Shown here: one piece after another, positions 39,723 through 49,013 of the stretch
Numbering within the stretch: position 1 is the stretch's first letter
Layout of the letters: the number at the start of each line of letters is the position of its first letter
From: Novipirellula herctigrandis
GTDB taxonomy: Bacteria; Planctomycetota; Planctomycetia; Pirellulales; Pirellulaceae
Direction of reading: 5' to 3'
Assembly: GCA_007859835.1 (NCBI GenBank)
Contig: SJPJ01000001.1
Span: forward strand, 6,609,632 to 6,673,631
DNA length: 64,000 nucleotides
Position numbers and translations under genes: made by a program
Notes under the pieces: model-generated
Database searches by the model: none
What the model was told of the DNA's origin: nothing
What the model saw: only the letters and a program-made list of their open reading frames with translations

Positions 39723-39970
39723 CTTATTCTCCGCCACTCGTTGTGGTTATTCGCTGTCAAAAGCTGTTTTTGGAACTGATAGAAGCTCGGCAATATAGCG
39801 ATCGAGCGGCTCGGCGTGAAGCAGGAAAACGGCCCCGCTCGGCCGGTTCTTCAACGAATTTACTGACTTTTGGTGTTTTTGCTTCAGTTTTTTCCCGCTG
39901 AACGACGATGCTCCCTACAAGCTTTGTAATCCGAAAAGTTTAACATCCTCCCCAAAATACGAGTGACTCG

Positions 39971-40507
39971 ATGCACCAGCCAGCCAACCCGACGTACGCC
40001 AAGGTGCTGCTGTTTTCGCTGTTCGCGCTGTCGTTTACCGGCTGCGCCAGCTTCGATTTCCCTAGCTTGGATCTCTCTCCAGACGGGACAAAGTACGTTT
40101 CCGGGGGCGGCGGCGGCGAGTTCAACGGGTTCGATGAGACCATGGACGAAACCGTGTACAACAAGGTCCGCGAGGCGCAAGCGAACAATGCGATCGTCTT
40201 CCAAGTTCAAGGGGATAGCGATGCTTCGCGAGTTTTACCTTTACCCCCAGACGGCAAATCGGTATTCGTCAGCACGCTGCTGACTCAGAGTGGTGCGGTG
40301 AAGAAAATGGGTGGAGTGGCGCCGATCTTGTACCGCAGTTCGCCTCAATCGATCGGCGGCGTGCGAATGGCCGTCAAAATGTCCCCTGGCGGAAAAACGG
40401 TGGTCCCAGAATCTGATTATGCCCTTCGCCCCGGCGACCGAGTCTATGTCCAAAGGTCCGCAGGGATCGATATGAAGAACTTGTTTAGCGCAACCTTGGG
40501 AATCTAA
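39971..40507 (+). CDS. Small lipoprotein with SLBB-like C-terminus
   Basis: 178 residues. A hydrophobic leader with lipobox SFTGC predicts a lipid anchor. After a Gly-rich linker, residues ~85-170 show strand-rich sequence and the VVPESDYALRPGDRVYVQ stretch seen at the end of SLBB/polysaccharide-export domains. It may be a periplasmic or outer-membrane accessory protein; no polysaccharide genes are adjacent. Function unproven. Confidence 0.65.
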   Translation: MHQPANPTYAKVLLFSLFALSFTGCASFDFPSLDLSPDGTKYVSGGGGGEFNGFDETMDETVYNKVREAQANNAIVFQVQGDSDASRVLPLPPDGKSVFVSTLLTQSGAVKKMGGVAPILYRSSPQSIGGVRMAVKMSPGGKTVVPESDYALRPGDRVYVQRSAGIDMKNLFSATLGI

Positions 40508-40642
40508 ACCACTGCGGCCCCTTATCGACGGGGCGCCATTGGACGGTGAATCAGCATGTTCGCTGTCGTCGCGGGCACCATGATGGTTGATCGCGAAACC
40601 CACGCTCTGGAAAACGCGGGCTTTGTCAGACATCAAGGTTTG

Positions 40643-41110
40643 TCAGACATCAAGGAACGTAAACCCCGCGACGACAACCACCACTGCGATCGCGTAGAAA
40701 GCCATCACAATCAACGCGATGATTCCAAGGACTCGCCAGAACTTGACTTGGGTTGAGGCGAAATTCTCGAGTTGAATTTGCGTATTTCCGTTGGCCAATT
40801 CTTTTGCCGACGTTGCTGCTCGCCACAGCAGTAAGGCGGGAAGGCCGTACAGAATCAATCCGAACGAGCCCATGCAAACCATCCCGGATATCGCGGCCGT
40901 GACATCATTGTTGGATTCGATCAGCATCGATACGACGAAAATGCCGATCATCAATACCAAACCGATGATCAGAAGGACAGCAAAAAAGTATTGCCACCGC
41001 GATAGCTCCTTCACCGATGTCGAAAAATTCCCAGTCGGAACGCCAGACACGTTCTCTGCATCGTTCGGCTGGTAGGGATTAAACGCCTGGGGGGGATTTT
41101 CGGGTTCCAT
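40643..41110 (-). CDS. Membrane protein of unknown function
   Basis: 155 residues from ATG 41110 (GGAG eight bases upstream). A Pro/Asn-rich cytoplasmic start (NPPQAFNPYQP) is followed by three predicted membrane helices at about residues 40-65, 75-100 and 125-150. The N-terminal pattern is common in planctomycete proteins of unknown function. No family call. Confidence 0.65.
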   Translation of the reverse strand: MEPENPPQAFNPYQPNDAENVSGVPTGNFSTSVKELSRWQYFFAVLLIIGLVLMIGIFVVSMLIESNNDVTAAISGMVCMGSFGLILYGLPALLLWRAATSAKELANGNTQIQLENFASTQVKFWRVLGIIALIVMAFYAIAVVVVVAGFTFLDV

Positions 41111-41334
41111 TGTGGCTCCGTGAGGGCTCCATAGTGATAGTGTGACTAAAGCTACTCGACGCCAATGTTTTTCCCAAGGTGCGATTGGGCAATCCTGGGG
41201 CTTTCTACGGTTCCCTTTTCGCTAGTTCGACGCTCGATCGCCAAATGGTCGATGGTCAACAGGTAGACGTTGCGTCCCAAGATTGGTTTTCGAGCCATCG
41301 CCACGTTGGGATGCGTCTTTGACTTATCGACATT

Positions 41335-42183
41335 GTGGTGGGAAAAATTGTTGTGCCAGAAGTTTTGCTAAAAAAACAAACCGCCAAGACCAACAGCGGC
41401 ACCATCCTTGGGATTTGGCGTCTTGGTCAGGTGGTCTACCGCAGCGAGAGCGCCGAGTTGTCGTTGGCCCAGCCCGCCGACGCGACGGGTAGCCCAAGGT
41501 GGGATTACATCCTGCGGCGATCGATCGGCGCGAGTGAAATCGAGAGCGTTCGACAAGTCCGCCAGTTCACCGTATGCGCATCGCAAGTTTTTCATCCTAA
41601 TTTGATCGCGGTTTTGGATGCGTCGGATTCGGATACGTCTCCGTTCTTGGTAATGCCGCGGCTCGACGGCGAAACAATGCAAACGTCCCTCGATGCGGAG
41701 CCTCGCAAAGCACTGCCTGTGGCACTGTGGTTCATTCGACAAGTCTCGCAGGCCCTCGAGGCTTTGCACGCCAGCGGTTGGGTCCACGGTGACGTCAAGC
41801 CGGATAACGTGATCATTGGGCCAACCGGCCACGTGACTTTGATTGACTTGGGTTTTGCGGATCGAGTGCATTCGTTACCCAGTCGATTGTTCCGTGGAAC
41901 ACCTCAATACGCGGCTCCGGAAACGTTGACTGGACAATCCGTCACGTTGCCTGCGTCGGATGTTTTTTCGCTCGGACGGGTGCTTTGGCAATGGATGACG
42001 CGAGTCAAAACGGCCAGCGAACTGCAACTATCGCCTGTTGCTGAATTGATTGAGCAAATGGTCGCTGAAAATCCCACCGAGCGGCCGACCGCCAGTGGCA
42101 TCACACGCGAACTGTTAAGACTTGAAATCGAGAGTCTGGGCTGCCATATCGAACCCGAGCGACGTAGCCGCCGAGCGGCGTAG
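41335..42183 (+). CDS. Ser/Thr protein kinase-like protein with degenerate N-lobe
   Basis: 282 residues, kinase domain only, no membrane segment. The C-lobe is good: catalytic loop HGDVKPDN, DLG in place of DFG, GTPQYAAPE activation-segment end, and an ASDVFSLGR helix. In the N-lobe the Gly-rich loop is not recognisable and the strand that normally carries VAxK reads YILRRS, with Arg where the ATP-anchoring Lys is expected. It may be a pseudokinase or an atypical active kinase. GTG at 41335 is the likely start, with a second GTG adjacent. Stands alone. Confidence 0.75.
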   Translation: MVGKIVVPEVLLKKQTAKTNSGTILGIWRLGQVVYRSESAELSLAQPADATGSPRWDYILRRSIGASEIESVRQVRQFTVCASQVFHPNLIAVLDASDSDTSPFLVMPRLDGETMQTSLDAEPRKALPVALWFIRQVSQALEALHASGWVHGDVKPDNVIIGPTGHVTLIDLGFADRVHSLPSRLFRGTPQYAAPETLTGQSVTLPASDVFSLGRVLWQWMTRVKTASELQLSPVAELIEQMVAENPTERPTASGITRELLRLEIESLGCHIEPERRSRRAA

Positions 42184-42352
42184 GACTCGGGACGGCTTTG
42201 GAAGTAGAGCCGGCGACTCTCCTTCGGTTCGACGAGGATTAGGATACACCCGTCACCGCGAAACCATTGAGCCGCGTGAATGAGACACGGTTTTCCTTGA
42301 TGGTGCTAAACTGTTGGCTTCGGGTTGCCAACTCAAACCATGTATTCGCTTT

Positions 42353-44077
42353 ATGACGTCCTTGCCTATCGTCGATCGACCGACATCGCGTCGTCATGGG
42401 CGTATGCGCACCTACGCGATGCATGCCTATCGAATGGGTTTGCTGGCTGTCATCGTTGGACTCGTCCATGCCGAGCATCGCTGGTTCACCGCGCAGAAAC
42501 GCGGACAAACATCCGAATCGGTTGCCATTGATAAAGTGCTGCCGTTGTTTCCGAACGCCGCTTCGCTGGGCCCGTTCAATCCCGATCACGGTGGTCAAAC
42601 CGTTCTAAACTCCGCGGGAGAGTCGCTTGGATTTGTCGTGCAAACGTCGCCTGAATCGGACGATGTGATCGGTTTTTCTGGGCCGATCAATACGTTGGTT
42701 GCGTTTGGCACGGACAATCGAATCTGCGGAATGACGGTCTTGCGAAGTGGAGATACGCGAGAGCATACCGAAGACGTCATCCACAACGAATCCTTCATGA
42801 AGTCGCTTCACGGATTGAATTGGCAGCAAGCGAGTGCGGCAGACGTGGATTCGGTTTCGGGCGCGACGCTCACTAGCATGTCGGTCATTGATGGAATTCG
42901 GCGACGACTCGGAGGAGCCAACCCTTCATCGCGTTTTTCGGATCCGATCACGATCCAGGAGGCGTCTGCGTTTTTTTCCGCAGCAACGGGTTTGGAACCC
43001 GACCCGCAAAAACCGAGTATGTGGAACGTGATCGACCCATCAGGAGCCGAACTTGGGAAACTGTTTCGCACTTCGCCTCACGCCGACCAAATGATTGGTT
43101 ACCAAGGGCCAACCGATACGTTAGTCGCCATGGACAACCAAGGTCGTGTTTTAGGGGCGGCCATTCGACAGAGTTTTGACAATGAACCTTACGTCCGCTA
43201 CGTCAAAGAAGACCGTTACTTTTTTAACTTGTTCAAAGGCTTTACGCTTACGGATGTTTCCTCGTTGGATATGGTCGACGCAGGTATTGAAGGGGTTTCC
43301 GGTGCAACCAAAACAAGCACGACCGTCGCGGAAGCGTTGATTTACACCGCCAAGCAAATTGAGCTTGAACAACCGCTAACTCAACGAGAGCCCGAATCGT
43401 GGCTGTCCTTTTCGGGGCGTGACTACGGAACTGCCACCGTCGTGTTGCTTTCTCTTGTCGTCGCCCTAACGCACTTGCGAGGGAAACGTTGGGTGCGAAT
43501 TGGGTTACAGTTCGTTTTGATCGTCTATCTTGGTTTCATCAATGCCGACATGCTCTCGCAAGCACAAGCCGTCGGATGGACGCAAAACGGAATCGCTTGG
43601 AAAGCCGCACCGGCGCTGGTGCTCCTTACGATCGCAGCACTCGTGTGTCCAATCGTGACCGGACGCCAAGTTTACTGCACGCATCTGTGTCCCTTCGGTG
43701 CGATGCAGGATTGGGCCCGGCGTGTGCCACTGCGCCTACGCGTGCCTCGTGTGGTTGATCGGACGTTACGATTGGTTCCAGCGGTGCTTTTGATCGTTGT
43801 TGTCTCGGTTGCAATGTTGCATTTGCCGCTATCGCTGGTCGGCATTGAGCCGTTTGACGCGTTCGTGTTTCGTATCGCAGGCTGGGCGACGATCACGGTT
43901 GCGATTGTGGGGTTGGTTGCATCGTTGTTTGTTCCCATGGCATATTGCCATTACGGTTGCCCCACCGGCGCCGTGCTAGGTTACGTACGGCTAACCGGAT
44001 CGAGCGGCCGATGGAATCGCCGTGACACGCTGGCTACGTGTCTCACAATTTTTGCCTTTGCGGTTTACGTTAGTTAA
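42353..44077 (+). CDS. NosR/RnfG-like flavoprotein: two FMN-binding domains and a polyferredoxin membrane part
   Basis: 574 residues from ATG 42353. After a short leader helix there are two successive FMN_bind domains, each ending in a covalent-flavin motif: SGATLTS at ~residue 170 and SGATKTS at ~residue 320. Then come four or more membrane helices with two CxxxCP loops, CTHLCPFG and CHYGCPTG, as in NosR/NapH-type electron-transfer proteins, although the usual extra ferredoxin domain is missing. It probably moves electrons across the inner membrane to a periplasmic acceptor. The stop lies inside a 15-bp tandem duplication. Confidence 0.82.
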   Translation: MTSLPIVDRPTSRRHGRMRTYAMHAYRMGLLAVIVGLVHAEHRWFTAQKRGQTSESVAIDKVLPLFPNAASLGPFNPDHGGQTVLNSAGESLGFVVQTSPESDDVIGFSGPINTLVAFGTDNRICGMTVLRSGDTREHTEDVIHNESFMKSLHGLNWQQASAADVDSVSGATLTSMSVIDGIRRRLGGANPSSRFSDPITIQEASAFFSAATGLEPDPQKPSMWNVIDPSGAELGKLFRTSPHADQMIGYQGPTDTLVAMDNQGRVLGAAIRQSFDNEPYVRYVKEDRYFFNLFKGFTLTDVSSLDMVDAGIEGVSGATKTSTTVAEALIYTAKQIELEQPLTQREPESWLSFSGRDYGTATVVLLSLVVALTHLRGKRWVRIGLQFVLIVYLGFINADMLSQAQAVGWTQNGIAWKAAPALVLLTIAALVCPIVTGRQVYCTHLCPFGAMQDWARRVPLRLRVPRVVDRTLRLVPAVLLIVVVSVAMLHLPLSLVGIEPFDAFVFRIAGWATITVAIVGLVASLFVPMAYCHYGCPTGAVLGYVRLTGSSGRWNRRDTLATCLTIFAFAVYVS

Positions 44078-44095
44078 CGTTACGTTAGTTAACGT
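44066..44095. repeat. 15-bp exact tandem duplication at the NosR-like stop codon
   Basis: tacgttagttaacgt occurs at 44066-44080 and again at 44081-44095. The first copy supplies the TAA stop (44075-44077); the second extends towards the convergent substrate-binding-protein gene. Confidence 0.92.
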
Positions 44096-44099
44096 TCGG

Positions 44100-45083
44100 T
44101 TACTTCAGAAACTCGGTTGTGTAACATTCCTCGGCTTGAACTTTTCCCGAGTCGACGACACCGAGCTTGACCATTTGGTCGACCAGTGTGTCCCATCGGT
44201 CGGCTGACATCTGCCCCGCCGATTCAATCGGTTGGTCGTTTGGCAACGCAAGCGACCGCAATTCCGCTTCGCCAAACGCCAAAGCTTCGGCGGTCATGCC
44301 ATGTTGGTTCGCCGCCAAGATCGCTTCGTTCCCTTTGGTTGGATCCGTCAAGTAGTTCATCCAGCCTTGGCGAGTGGCTTTCACGAACCTTCGGACTCGG
44401 TCGGGATCCTTTTGAATCAGTTCCCCGCTGGTGATCAGAACGCTTGAATACGGGTTCCAACCAATCTCGCTGAGCATCAGCTTTCGCACCTTCACGCCTT
44501 GTTGTTCCGCTAAATGCGGTTCGGCGAACGAGTAAGCTTGTATGGCGATGCCAGGGTCGGTAACAAGGGAAGAAACGCTGCCGTGATAAGGGACTTCCTT
44601 GACGTTATCGAGTAGTCCTTTGGATCGCATGAAGTCAATGAAAACACGGCCGGTTTGTCGCTGCAATGTCTTGCCCGCTAGATCAGCGAACGTTTCGACG
44701 CCACTGTCTTGGCAAACCAAAATGCAGCGAGGGTGGTTTTGCATTGCAGCCATCACGGCGACTATGTCGGCTCCTTGAGCCCGAAACAAAACGACATCGT
44801 CGGCGTTTGCCATCGCGAATTGGACTCGTCCGAGCACTAATTCGGGCGCAACCGGCGTCGCTCGTCCACCAGGCCGAATCTCAACCTCCAATCCCTCAGC
44901 ACCGTAAGTTCCATCAGCAAGAGCTTGGTACATTCCACCATGTTCCGATTCAGGATACCAATTCAATTGAATGGCTATTTCGTTACCGGATGTTTTCGAT
45001 CCGGAGCTCTCTTTTTCGGTGCTGCATCCAGCAAATAGCGGGTACAGAAAGGCCAGGACGACAAAGATGTACTTGGGTTGCAT
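44100..45083 (-). CDS. ABC importer substrate-binding lipoprotein, NMT1/THI5 type
   Basis: 327 residues with lipobox LFAGC. The mature part has the NMT1/SsuA-like periplasmic binding fold: IQLNWYPESEHGGMYQAL at the start, GGRATPV, ANADDVVLFRA, QTGRVFIDF. Such proteins bind thiamine precursors, sulfonates, nitrate or riboflavin; the Trp-Tyr-rich start is closest in feel to the pyrimidine/riboflavin branch, but this is inference. Third gene of an ATPase-permease-binding-protein operon, 44 bases after the permease. Confidence 0.85.
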   Translation of the reverse strand: MQPKYIFVVLAFLYPLFAGCSTEKESSGSKTSGNEIAIQLNWYPESEHGGMYQALADGTYGAEGLEVEIRPGGRATPVAPELVLGRVQFAMANADDVVLFRAQGADIVAVMAAMQNHPRCILVCQDSGVETFADLAGKTLQRQTGRVFIDFMRSKGLLDNVKEVPYHGSVSSLVTDPGIAIQAYSFAEPHLAEQQGVKVRKLMLSEIGWNPYSSVLITSGELIQKDPDRVRRFVKATRQGWMNYLTDPTKGNEAILAANQHGMTAEALAFGEAELRSLALPNDQPIESAGQMSADRWDTLVDQMVKLGVVDSGKVQAEECYTTEFLK

Positions 45084-45127
45084 AGTCAGATGCTTTCAGA
45101 AGTCGGAACCATGACGCGAAAAGACGA

Positions 45128-45934
45128 CTAACGATTACGATAGCCGGTTGTCCAGCGGCCGAAAACCGTGATTGAAAGCAAACTTACCAATCCAAAAAGT
45201 AGCAAACCCAGAAGCGTTGAAGCAAAAATCGCCGCGATCAACGCATCGGTTCGTTGGTAAGCTTGCCATCCGGTCATCAATGTACCGAGCCCGTTGTAAT
45301 TGGAACCGTTTCCGACAAAAAACTCGGCCACAATCGCCCCGATTACGGCCAAGCCGCTACTGGTTTTCATGCCGATCACCAAGAACGGAATTGCGGTCGG
45401 CATTTGCAGCCACGCCAACCGTTTGGCTCGTCCGGCACCGTACAAACGAAACAGATCATTGAGATCCTTTTGGGCCGACATCAAACCTTCGGTCACACTG
45501 TTGACGATTGGGAACAAACAAATGATGACTGTAACCAATACGATCGTTCGAAATGTGTAGCCGCTCCAGGTGATCAACAGCGGTGCAATCGCGACAACGG
45601 GGACCGTTTGCAAAAAGATGACGTAAGGGAACACTGCCTTGCGAATCAAATTCGATTGGCTGAACGCGATCGCCAAAATACAGCCGATTCCGACTGCAGT
45701 CGCTAATCCCACGACGGCCGCGATACCGGTCGCAAGAGTCCCTTCAAAGAGGGGGTGCCGCTCTTGGATTGCGGCTTGCAGAACTTGCCAAGGCGACGGT
45801 AGCAGAATGGGTGGCAAGTGAAAAAAGTAAATCGCCCATTGCCAAAGAACCAAGCCCAACGCTGCGACGCCGATGACCGACGCCGCACCGAGCCAAACCT
45901 GCTTGGTTCGATGTTCGTCACCTGTGCTCATCAT
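45128..45934 (-). CDS. ABC importer permease (SsuC/ThiX-like)
   Basis: 268 residues with about six helices and the cytoplasmic EAA-type loop around the NDLFRLYGAGRAKRLAWLQMPTA region that contacts the ATPase. Belongs to the same family as nitrate/sulfonate/taurine and thiamine-precursor permeases. Its start overlaps the ATPase stop by four bases, showing translational coupling. Confidence 0.9.
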   Translation of the reverse strand: MMSTGDEHRTKQVWLGAASVIGVAALGLVLWQWAIYFFHLPPILLPSPWQVLQAAIQERHPLFEGTLATGIAAVVGLATAVGIGCILAIAFSQSNLIRKAVFPYVIFLQTVPVVAIAPLLITWSGYTFRTIVLVTVIICLFPIVNSVTEGLMSAQKDLNDLFRLYGAGRAKRLAWLQMPTAIPFLVIGMKTSSGLAVIGAIVAEFFVGNGSNYNGLGTLMTGWQAYQRTDALIAAIFASTLLGLLLFGLVSLLSITVFGRWTTGYRNR

Positions 45935-46728
45935 GCGTCATCCCTCAACGCATCGCCGACGCGGCCGTAAAAATCGCCGAATTCGGGACGTCGCCTCAGT
46001 GTTTCGCTACGCGGCCACGGCAAAGGGTTTTCAATCGATTGCTCGATTTGCCCTTCTCGCATCACATGGATTTGATGGGCCATTACGCACGCTTCGGCAA
46101 TGTTGTGCGTCACCATGACGGTGGTGAATAATCGCTCTTGCCACAGTCTCAAAAGTAGCTCGCCAAGTTGGCTGCGCAGCATATCGTCAAGTGCCGCGAA
46201 GGGTTCGTCCAAAAGCAACACACTTGGTTCGGTGACCAACGCGCGAGCCAACGAGACACGCATTTTCATGCCGCCTGAAAGTTGGTGTGGCAGTCGATCA
46301 TGCGAATCGGCCAAGTCGACCGACGCCAGCGTCTGCATGGCTTGATTGTGACGATCCTTAGCATCGCCACGGCCAAGTAGTTCAAGTGGTAGGATCACAT
46401 TCTCCATCGCCGTTCGCCAGGGCAGAAGCGATGGTTGTTGAAACACGAATGCGATTTGCCCGTCGCCGGCCGTTGAATTCGGGCGGAGATCGACGTTGCC
46501 TGTCGATGGTGTCTGCAAACCGGCGATTAAACGAAGAATCGTCGTCTTTCCGCAACCGCTCGGCCCGATCAGAACGGAAATGTGGCCTGCTTCAATGTCA
46601 AGTTGCACATGATCGACCGCAACGAAGTTGTTTGCAAATTGAACGGATAAGTCATTGCAACGAATCGAGAAGCGAGCTGCATCGTCCGCCTGGTTCATCT
46701 TCAACGATTTGGCGGGATTGCCTGACAT
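45931..46728 (-). CDS. ABC importer ATPase (SsuB/ThiZ-like)
   Basis: 265 residues: Walker A GPSGCGKTT, Q loop FVFQQPSLLPW, signature LSGGMKMR, Walker B LLLDEPFAALD and the switch His in MVTHN. Typical of nitrate/sulfonate-type importers. First gene of the three-gene minus-strand operon; ATG 46728 follows a ~330-base upstream gap without a recognised riboswitch. Confidence 0.92.
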   Translation of the reverse strand: MSGNPAKSLKMNQADDAARFSIRCNDLSVQFANNFVAVDHVQLDIEAGHISVLIGPSGCGKTTILRLIAGLQTPSTGNVDLRPNSTAGDGQIAFVFQQPSLLPWRTAMENVILPLELLGRGDAKDRHNQAMQTLASVDLADSHDRLPHQLSGGMKMRVSLARALVTEPSVLLLDEPFAALDDMLRSQLGELLLRLWQERLFTTVMVTHNIAEACVMAHQIHVMREGQIEQSIENPLPWPRSETLRRRPEFGDFYGRVGDALRDDA

Positions 46729-47054
46729 GAGTTCAAGTGGTTAAGAAAGATAATTTCCAGTCGATAGTTTTCAATGCTTGGATTCTACCCATCGCATCGC
46801 TTTCAAGAAATGTGTCTCTCCCGAAATGCTTTTGCGAAGAGATGCTTACGCGAATTATTTTGTCTTTTTTGCCTAAATCCCGTAGGGACGGGAATATTTC
46901 TCATCGACATCGATCCGTTTAGGTATGAAGGTGCACATGTGGCGTGACACGTGGCGGCTAAGAATCCGCAGGACGCTCCACAGCTTTTCCAGCGTCGCTG
47001 AGCTTGTGGAACGCGCCATCGGCATGCCACATCCAAAGCAACCCATCGCGTGAC
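46729..47054. other. Intergenic region upstream of the ABC operon
   Basis: About 325 bases; should hold the ABC promoter and the end of the upstream transcript. One small perfect hairpin (tcccgt/acggga, 46878-46893) is present without a T-run. I looked for TPP and FMN riboswitch hallmarks and saw none. Short frames here are judged random. Confidence 0.4.
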
Positions 47055-48687
47055 TCATTTGCTGTCGATTTCGTGATAGTCTTCTTCCGCGTTGACTCGC
47101 CAGACGTTCGATTTGTCTCGGCGTCCCGCGATAATATTGTCTACCGCAACCATCGCCGAAAGCATCGAATGGTCCTGGTTGTTGTAGCGATGCATGCCGT
47201 TTCGGCCAACCAGATACAAGTTCTCGATCCCGTCGGTCCACTGGACGATACGGTCGAACCGCGCATAAGTTCCCCAGTAGGCCGGATACGCCTTGGGGAC
47301 CCGCAATACAATTTGGTCCAACACATCATCGCGGTCAGCGATGCCCATGGCAACCAGCTCATCCATCGCGGTTGCGGCAATCGCCTCATCGGATTGTTGC
47401 CACAATGCGTCTCCCTTACTGCAAAAGTATTCCAATCCCAGCCAAGCCAAACTTGAATCGCGAACCAGCCATCGGCTCCAGTTGTGAAAAAGCTGAATGC
47501 GGCCCACCGTGTACTGGGGATCTTGAACATAAAGCCAATTGTCGGTCATTGCCGATTCGATTCGATCCAAGCTGCGCATCCGCCGCAGCAGAACCCCCAC
47601 CGTGATAAAGTCACGATAGACCAGTCCTTCGGCAATTTCGCGAACCTCCAGCGGAGGATGCTCCATGGCGCGAATCAGTTTTACCACCGGCATCGAACTA
47701 AACACATACTTTGCATCGAACCTTCGTTCCGTTCCGGTAACCGTATCGGTAACCACCACACCGATACACAAACCATTGTTTGCCTCAATTTTCGTCGCAC
47801 GCGATTGAAAGTGAATCTCGCCGCCAAGTTTGACAATCTCTTCGGCGCACTTCTCCCACATTTGGCCAGGACCGTACTTCGGATACAAGAACTGTTCAAT
47901 CAAAGACGTTTCGGTATCTTTGCTTGCCACCGAGTTGCTCACCCGGTTGTTGAACCATCGAGACGCGGTGCGTTTCACCGCATGGGCGACCGCGCGGCGG
48001 ATACTCATCCCCTTGATCCGCTGCGCGCCCCATTGGGCGCTAATCCGATCACAGGGAACCCCCCAAACTTTTTCGGTATAAGACGTTAAAGAACGTTCGA
48101 TACAACTCACGCCCAAACCGATTGATGAAGAAATCTTCTAAATGGTTCTCGGGTCGGATGGGCCACAGCGAGCTGCGTAGATAGCTGATCGCGATCCGTG
48201 TCATCCTCACCATCCCCAAGCCTTTCACGGTCGTCGCGCTTAACGACAAAGGATAGTTGAACAATTTGCCGAGAAAATATATCCGACTTTTGCGCTGCCG
48301 CACCAGCATCACATTTTCGGTCGTTTCGGGATCAGGCCCATTGCCATCACCGTCAATCGTGCGGGCTTGCCCCTGGTACTTCAATCCTATCGAATCGTTC
48401 GCATCAGTCCCTTGCAGTGGCATCATTCGTTGCCACCACGCCATCACCCGATCGGATTTGGAAAAGAAACGATGGCCGCCAAGGTCGATGCGATTGCCAT
48501 TGTGAACCGTGGTGCGCGAGATGCCTCCGACACAATCGGTTGCTTCGAGAACAATCGGTTTCAAATTCGTGCGAGTGACAAGTTCAAATGCCGCAGTTAA
48601 CCCCGCCGGACCGGCACCGATGATGATTACTTGGTTGCAGGACGGGTCGTCCGAGTCGGCCAATCGATTTACCCTGTTGTCTTTCAA
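47055..48687 (-). pseudogene. FAD-dependent oxidoreductase (amine-oxidase-like), broken by a frameshift
   Basis: Two adjoining frames encode one protein. The N-terminal part (from TTG 48687, overlapping the DUF1559 stop and preceded by AAGGAA) has the FAD motif [18 protein letters not shown] and the GGISRTT and DLGGHRFFS segments. It loses frame near 48082-48088, and the other frame resumes with [11 protein letters not shown] and continues to 47055. Removing one base in the AACGTC stretch restores an uninterrupted [13 protein letters not shown] join, as in intact relatives. The family includes protoporphyrinogen-oxidase-like and UDP-galactopyranose-mutase-like enzymes. A sequencing error is the alternative to a real mutation. 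Last gene of the region-4 operon. Confidence 0.8.
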
Positions 48688-49013
48688 AACGATTCCTTTG
48701 CGACTTCTTGTCCCGCTTTGGTTCCCATTTGGCCCCATGTTCCGTACGGCGACGGGCCCGTCAATGTGCTCACGCCATCCACCGTTCCATCGCCCGCGTC
48801 AATACTGGATGTGACAAACCGAATCGCACCATCGCCCATCGCCACGTGCGCACCACCGGGATGACGGCTTCCCGCGGTATAAACGCCCCATTGAAAATCG
48901 CCCCCGCCCGAAGCGCACTTGGGCGCACACGGTGGCAACGCCGTCGCAGCACTGGCATAGTACGGACGACCGTCGGCCCAACGCGTTCCGGTCAATTCGG
49001 CCGCTGGTTGGAC
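48442..49013. repeat. Segmental duplication, copy A (572 bp)
   Basis: Matches 54343-54914 without any indel (constant offset 5,901) and with only about 7-8 base differences. It spans the start of the FAD gene and the 3' third of the DUF1559 gene. This copy lies in intact gene context and is the probable source. Confidence 0.92.

Noticed and set aside
39884-40210. 108-codon minus-strand frame opposite the SLBB-like lipoprotein
   Set aside because: Antisense shadow; the plus-strand frame has a lipobox and ribosome site.
46729-47054. Possible TPP or FMN riboswitch before the ABC operon
   Set aside because: No conserved core motifs were found on the minus strand.
47055-48687. Programmed frameshift in the FAD gene
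   Set aside because: No slippery heptamer or downstream structure at the break.
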